Notes under the pieces: model-generated
Told to the model about the DNA's origin: nothing
Database searches by the model: none
The model's input: only the letters and a program-made list of their open reading frames with translations
Translations under genes and position numbers: made by a program
Assembly: GCF_900142065.1 (NCBI RefSeq)
Contig: NZ_FSRJ01000002.1
Coordinates: 186,001-250,000, forward strand
DNA from: Agromyces cerinus subsp. cerinus
GTDB lineage: Bacteria > Actinomycetota > Actinomycetes > Actinomycetales > Microbacteriaceae
Reading direction: 5' to 3'
Length of the DNA stretch: 64,000 nucleotides
Shown: in pieces, positions 60,796 through 64,000 of the stretch
Position numbering within the stretch: position 1 is the first letter of the stretch
How the letters are laid out: each line of letters starts with the position of its first letter

Positions 60796-62253
60796 CTAGC
60801 TGAGCTGCGTGCGCTCCACCCAACCGAGGTACTCGTCGGTGACGGTGCCGGTGACGTACTCGCCCGTGAAGCACGAGAGGTCGAGCTGCTCGATCGAGGT
60901 GCCCTCGGTGATCGCGGCCTGGAGGTCGGCGACCTCCTGGTAGATCATGTGGTCGGCGCTGAGCTCCGACGCGATCTCGGGGATCTTGCGGCCGTAGGCG
61001 ATGAGCTCCTGTCGGCTCGGCATGTTGATGCCGTACACGTGCGGGAACCGCACCGGCGGGGCCGCCGAGGTGAACGTCACCTTGTTGGCGCCGGCCGCGC
61101 GGGCCATCTCGACGATCTCCTTCGAGGTCGTGCCGCGCACGATCGAGTCGTCGACGATGAGGATGTTCTTGCCCTTGAACTCCGTGCCCATGGCGTTGAG
61201 CTTCTGCCGCACCGAGCGCTTGCGCTCCGCCTGGCCGGGCATGATGAACGTGCGGCCGACGTAGCGGTTCTTGTAGAAGCCCTCGCGGTACTCGATGCCG
61301 AGCTTCTGCGCGACCTGCATCGCGGCGGGCCGCGAGGAGTCGGGGATGGGCATGACGACGTCGATGTCGCCCTTGTCCATGTGGGTCTCGATCGTCGTCG
61401 CGAGCCGGTCGCCCATGCGCAGGCGCGCCTCGTAGACCGAGATGCCGTTCATGATCGAGTCGGGGCGCGCGAGGTAGACGTACTCGAACGAGCACGGCAC
61501 GAGTACCGGGTTCTTCGCGCACTGGCGCGAGATCATCTGGCCGTCGAGGCCGATGAAGATGGCCTCGCCCGGGTGCACGTCGCGCACGATCTCGTAGCCG
61601 CCCGATTCGAGCACGAGCGACTCGGATGCCACGATCCACTCGTCCCTGCCGTTGTCGGCGGTGCGGCGGCCGAGGATGAGCGGGCGGATGCCGAACGGGT
61701 CGCGGAACGCGAGGAGGCCGTAGCCGGCGATCAGCGCGATGACGGCGTAGGAGCCCTCGACGCGCTCGTGCACCTGCTCGACGGCCGTGAAGACCTGGTC
61801 GGGGTCGAGGTCGAGCCCCGTGATCTGGCCCTGCAGCTCGGTGGCGAGCACGTTCAGCAGCATCTCGGTGTCGCTCGTCGAGTTCACGTGACGGCGGTCG
61901 ATGCGGAAGAGGTCCTCCGACAGCTCGCGCGTGTTCGTGAGGTTGCCGTTGTGCACGAGGGTGATGCCGTACGGCGCGTTCACGTAGAACGGCTGGGCCT
62001 CCTCTTCGCGCTCGGCGGCGCCCTTCGTCGCGTATCGCACGTGACCCAGGCCCATGTTGCCGATGAGCGAGCGCATGTCGCGGGTGCGGAAGGCCTCGCG
62101 CACCTGCCCGCGCGCCTTCGTCATGTGGAAGATGGGGCCGTCGGCCGTCGCGATGCCGGTGGAGTCCTGGCCGCGGTGCTGCAGCAGCAGCAGGCTGTCG
62201 TAGATCTGCTGGTTGGCCGGTTCAGTGGAGACGATTCCGACGATGCCGCACAT
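60796..62253 (-). CDS. purF: Amidophosphoribosyltransferase
   Basis: 485 residues. It begins MCGIVGIVS, so Cys2 is the glutaminase nucleophile and there is no propeptide of the Bacillus type. LLLLQHRGQDSTGIA and the PRPP loop ILIVDDSIVRGTTS mark the two domains. Four Cys (Cys2 and those in QCAKN, VPCSF and LSCFTGEY) are visible. It starts purine synthesis by making phosphoribosylamine. GAGGAG lies 11 nt before the ATG. Confidence 0.97.
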   Translation of the reverse strand: MCGIVGIVSTEPANQQIYDSLLLLQHRGQDSTGIATADGPIFHMTKARGQVREAFRTRDMRSLIGNMGLGHVRYATKGAAEREEEAQPFYVNAPYGITLVHNGNLTNTRELSEDLFRIDRRHVNSTSDTEMLLNVLATELQGQITGLDLDPDQVFTAVEQVHERVEGSYAVIALIAGYGLLAFRDPFGIRPLILGRRTADNGRDEWIVASESLVLESGGYEIVRDVHPGEAIFIGLDGQMISRQCAKNPVLVPCSFEYVYLARPDSIMNGISVYEARLRMGDRLATTIETHMDKGDIDVVMPIPDSSRPAAMQVAQKLGIEYREGFYKNRYVGRTFIMPGQAERKRSVRQKLNAMGTEFKGKNILIVDDSIVRGTTSKEIVEMARAAGANKVTFTSAAPPVRFPHVYGINMPSRQELIAYGRKIPEIASELSADHMIYQEVADLQAAITEGTSIEQLDLSCFTGEYVTGTVTDEYLGWVERTQLS

Positions 62254-62377
62254 GCGAGCGATGGCTCCTCGAAGGTGGGGGAAGTGTCCGAGCAGGACTC
62301 CTCAATCCTCGCATACGCGCGCCGGTGAGCCGGCTGAACGCAGGCTGCTGCTCAGCTGAGCAGATGCGAGCGCGGAA

Positions 62378-62809
62378 TCAGTACTCCGAGGGCTTCGCGA
62401 GCACGGCCATGGTGCACCGCGAGACGCACACGAGCTTGCCCGCGGCATCCGTGATCCTGATGTCCCAGACCTGCGTCGTGCGGCCGCGAGTGAGCGGCGT
62501 CGCCTCCCCGTACACCCAGCCGTCGGCGACCGGTCGCACGTGGTTCGCGTTGATCTCCATGCCCACGCAGTAGAACTTCGACGAGTCCACAGTGAGCGTC
62601 GCGCCCCAGCTCGCGAGCGTCTCGGCGAGGGCGACGGATGCTCCGCCGTGCAGCACCCCGCCGGGCTGGCGTGTGCGGTGGTCGACCGGCATCCGCCCCT
62701 TGAGGGAGTGGTCGGTGGTCTCGGTGATCTCGATGCCGATCGCACGGATCATCGTGTCGTCACGGGCGTTCGCCCACTCCAGTGAGGGCTCGCCGAACCA
62801 GATGCTCAT
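62378..62809 (-). CDS. Hotdog-fold thioesterase (PaaI/MenI-like)
   Basis: 143 residues from an ATG at 62809, 7 nt after CAGACT. The hotdog core is PGGVLHGGASVALAETLAS, with the catalytic acid in the ALAET helix, and MEINANHVRPVADGWVYGEA. It cleaves an acyl- or aryl-CoA; DHNA-CoA (menaquinone pathway) or phenylacetyl-CoA are typical substrates. No partner gene nearby. Confidence 0.88.
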   Translation of the reverse strand: MSIWFGEPSLEWANARDDTMIRAIGIEITETTDHSLKGRMPVDHRTRQPGGVLHGGASVALAETLASWGATLTVDSSKFYCVGMEINANHVRPVADGWVYGEATPLTRGRTTQVWDIRITDAAGKLVCVSRCTMAVLAKPSEY

Positions 62810-62852
62810 GCCGTCGAGTCTGGCACCTTCTGCGAGTTGAGCCTGCCGCACT

Positions 62853-63027
62853 CTGCGAGTTGAGCCCGTCGAAACTCATGTGCGGGCAACTGGGTTTCGA
62901 CGGGCTCAATCCGCAGTGGGGGTTTCGACAGGCTCAACCGCAGTGGGGGTTTCGGCGGGCTCAATCCGCAGTGGGGGTTTCGGCAGGCTCAACCCGCAGT
63001 GGGGGTTTCGGCAGGCTCAACCCGCAG
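62853..63027. repeat. Hairpin and five 26-28-bp tandem repeats (GGTTTCGACAGGCTCAA family)
   Basis: Perfect 16-bp arms TTGAGCCCGTCGAAAC (62860-62875) and GTTTCGACGGGCTCAA (62894-62909) form a hairpin. From 62891 five units of the form TGGGGGTTTCGRCRGGCTCAA plus YCCGCAG follow to 63027. It lies between the upstream minus-strand gene and the thioesterase promoter. It fills the 230-bp gap. Confidence 0.8.
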
Positions 63028-63039
63028 AAGCACGGGTGT

Positions 63040-63651
63040 CTACGCGAGCTCGGCGATGATCGGGTGCATGGCGTCGTCGAACGCCGAGGCATCCGACCGC
63101 AGCGAATCGGTGACCGCGACGGTCATGTCGCCGATCCACCAGACGCCCGACTCGGCGAGCGGCACCACCTCGACGTTGAGCTCGAAGGAGTGGGCGCGGC
63201 GGCCGACCTCGCGTTCGTGTTCGGCGATCGTGCCGGCGTAGGCGCGGTACGAGTCGCCGCGTCGGGCGGCCGATGCGTTGCGGTAGCCCACGTGCGCCCA
63301 ATCGGCCCAGGCCCGTGCGGCCTCCGCGTGCGGCACGATCGCGGCGGCGAGCACCTCGGCGCCCGAGCTCGGCAGCGCGACCTCGGTCTCGAAGGCGTCG
63401 ACGAGTTCGAGTGGCACGGTCGACGGATGCGTCTCGGGTTCGACGGTCATCGCCCACCAGGCCCGCCACTGCTGCTCGAGCTGGTCGTGCTGATCGATCT
63501 CGAGCCGGTCGCCGACGGCGCCGACATCACGCAGGCGCGGCAGTTCGAGCGGGGAGGCGATGGCGAGCACTTCGCGCAGGTAGAGCGCGAGGAGTACCGG
63601 GCGACTCGCGTTCTCACGGATCACCCACGATGGCGTGCCCCCCGGCTGCAT
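63040..63651 (-). CDS. Hypothetical protein next to purM
   Basis: 203 residues from an ATG at 63651; TAAAAT lies 6 nt upstream, so it is probably leaderless. No known domain recognised. The sequence is Trp- and Ala-rich (LEQQWRAWWAMTVEPETHP; AARAWADWAHVGYRNA) and ends in a beta-rich segment (FELNVEVVPLAESGVWWIGDMTVAV). It is probably soluble. Its promoter is back to back with that of purM (80 bp between starts). Confidence 0.7.
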   Translation of the reverse strand: MQPGGTPSWVIRENASRPVLLALYLREVLAIASPLELPRLRDVGAVGDRLEIDQHDQLEQQWRAWWAMTVEPETHPSTVPLELVDAFETEVALPSSGAEVLAAAIVPHAEAARAWADWAHVGYRNASAARRGDSYRAYAGTIAEHEREVGRRAHSFELNVEVVPLAESGVWWIGDMTVAVTDSLRSDASAFDDAMHPIIAELA

Positions 63652-63731
63652 GGCTGTATTTTAGTCCGCGTTTCGCCCTGCGGCACGGATCGGCACGCGG
63701 GACCCGTGTGTGGCGCGGGTACGCTGGACGG

Positions 63732-64000
63732 GTGACCTCGAACTCGTCCTATGCCGCTGCCGGAGTCGACACGCAGGCGGGTGACCTCGCCGTCGAACTC
63801 ATGAAGGCGTCGGTCTCCGCCACGCACGGGCCGAACGTGCTCGGCGGCGTCGGCGGATTCGCCGGGCTCTTCGACCTCTCGTTCGCCAAGGACTACACGC
63901 GGCCCCTGCTCGCGACCTCGACCGACGGCGTCGGCACGAAGATCGCGATCGCCCAGGCGCTCGACAAGCACGACACGATCGGGCAGGACCTGGTGGGCAT
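63732..64000 (+). CDS. purM: AIR synthetase, N-terminal part (cut by window edge)
   Basis: The first 89 codons, from a GTG 6 nt after TACGCT (63720-63725). PurM features: YAAAGVDTQAGD, NVLGGVGGFAGLFDL, and the substrate loop LLATSTDGVGTKIAIA. It closes the imidazole ring (FGAM to AIR). The rest lies beyond base 64000. Confidence 0.95.
   Translation, partial: MTSNSSYAAAGVDTQAGDLAVELMKASVSATHGPNVLGGVGGFAGLFDLSFAKDYTRPLLATSTDGVGTKIAIAQALDKHDTIGQDLVG

Overview
The window is high-GC (about 70%) DNA with very strong GAC, GTC, CTC and CGC codon bias. Its gene content is actinobacterial: IdeR/DtxR-type iron boxes, htaA-hmuTUV, leaderless genes with TANNNT boxes, and a glpD/tetR/FAD-synthase/lipid-kinase cluster. 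The frequent GGATGCC/GGCATCC words and the purine gene set suggest Microbacteriaceae, perhaps an Agromyces-like soil bacterium. The genus is inference. I saw no rRNA, tRNA, CRISPR array, transposase or phage gene.

Layout. 1-8618 (-) is one exported giant SpvB/FG-GAP/Rhs protein whose variable C-terminal tip lies beyond the left edge. A winged-helix/ATPase regulator (8775-11807) is divergent from it across an intergenic region with 11-bp-phased heptamers. 11983-23878 holds an MFS exporter, an AroE-like enzyme, a DUF3817 protein, a TipA-like thiopeptide sensor with a Tsr-like 23S rRNA methyltransferase, apt, an SDR/HxlR pair, AlkD-like repair, a TPR protein, an acyl-CoA ligase, and a Fur-catalase pair. 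24364-29553 is a secreted multidomain GH78 rhamnosidase with its own promoter, LacI-type operator and terminator, flanked by two copies of a 62-bp repeat. 29670-36228 is a glycerolipid cluster (GlpD, TetR, AGPS-like flavoenzyme, lipid kinase, GMC oxidoreductase). It is followed by a flavodoxin-like protein, a secreted M14 peptidase, purQ/purS, and a PadR-controlled drug exporter.

42557-45716 (-) is a tryptophan-to-anthranilate operon: kynA, an amidohydrolase in the formamidase position, then kynU. Next come TetR, VOC and DUF1269 genes. 48225-49955 looks like an insertion scar. It carries a serine hydrolase, a MerR-type operator and a possible VOC fossil, flanked by a degraded copy of the purC 3' end on one side and intact purC on the other. 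49944-54216 holds purC, purD, lspA, a sterol-carrier-like gene and hmuV. 53389-59620 is the haem-uptake locus hmuTUV, divergent from an HtaA-type haem receptor, with two DtxR/IdeR boxes between them. The receptor carries a nearly identical 320-bp internal duplication. The right end holds two small genes of unknown function, purF, a hotdog thioesterase, an unknown gene and the start of purM.

How the genes work together. De novo purine genes are scattered in small groups (purSQ, purDC, purF, purM). Three modules look like self-contained sense-and-respond units: the phased-repeat regulator with the Rhs toxin, TipA with Tsr (thiopeptide sensing and target protection), and Fur with catalase. About fourteen genes appear to be leaderless, with a -10 hexamer ending 5-7 nt before the start codon.
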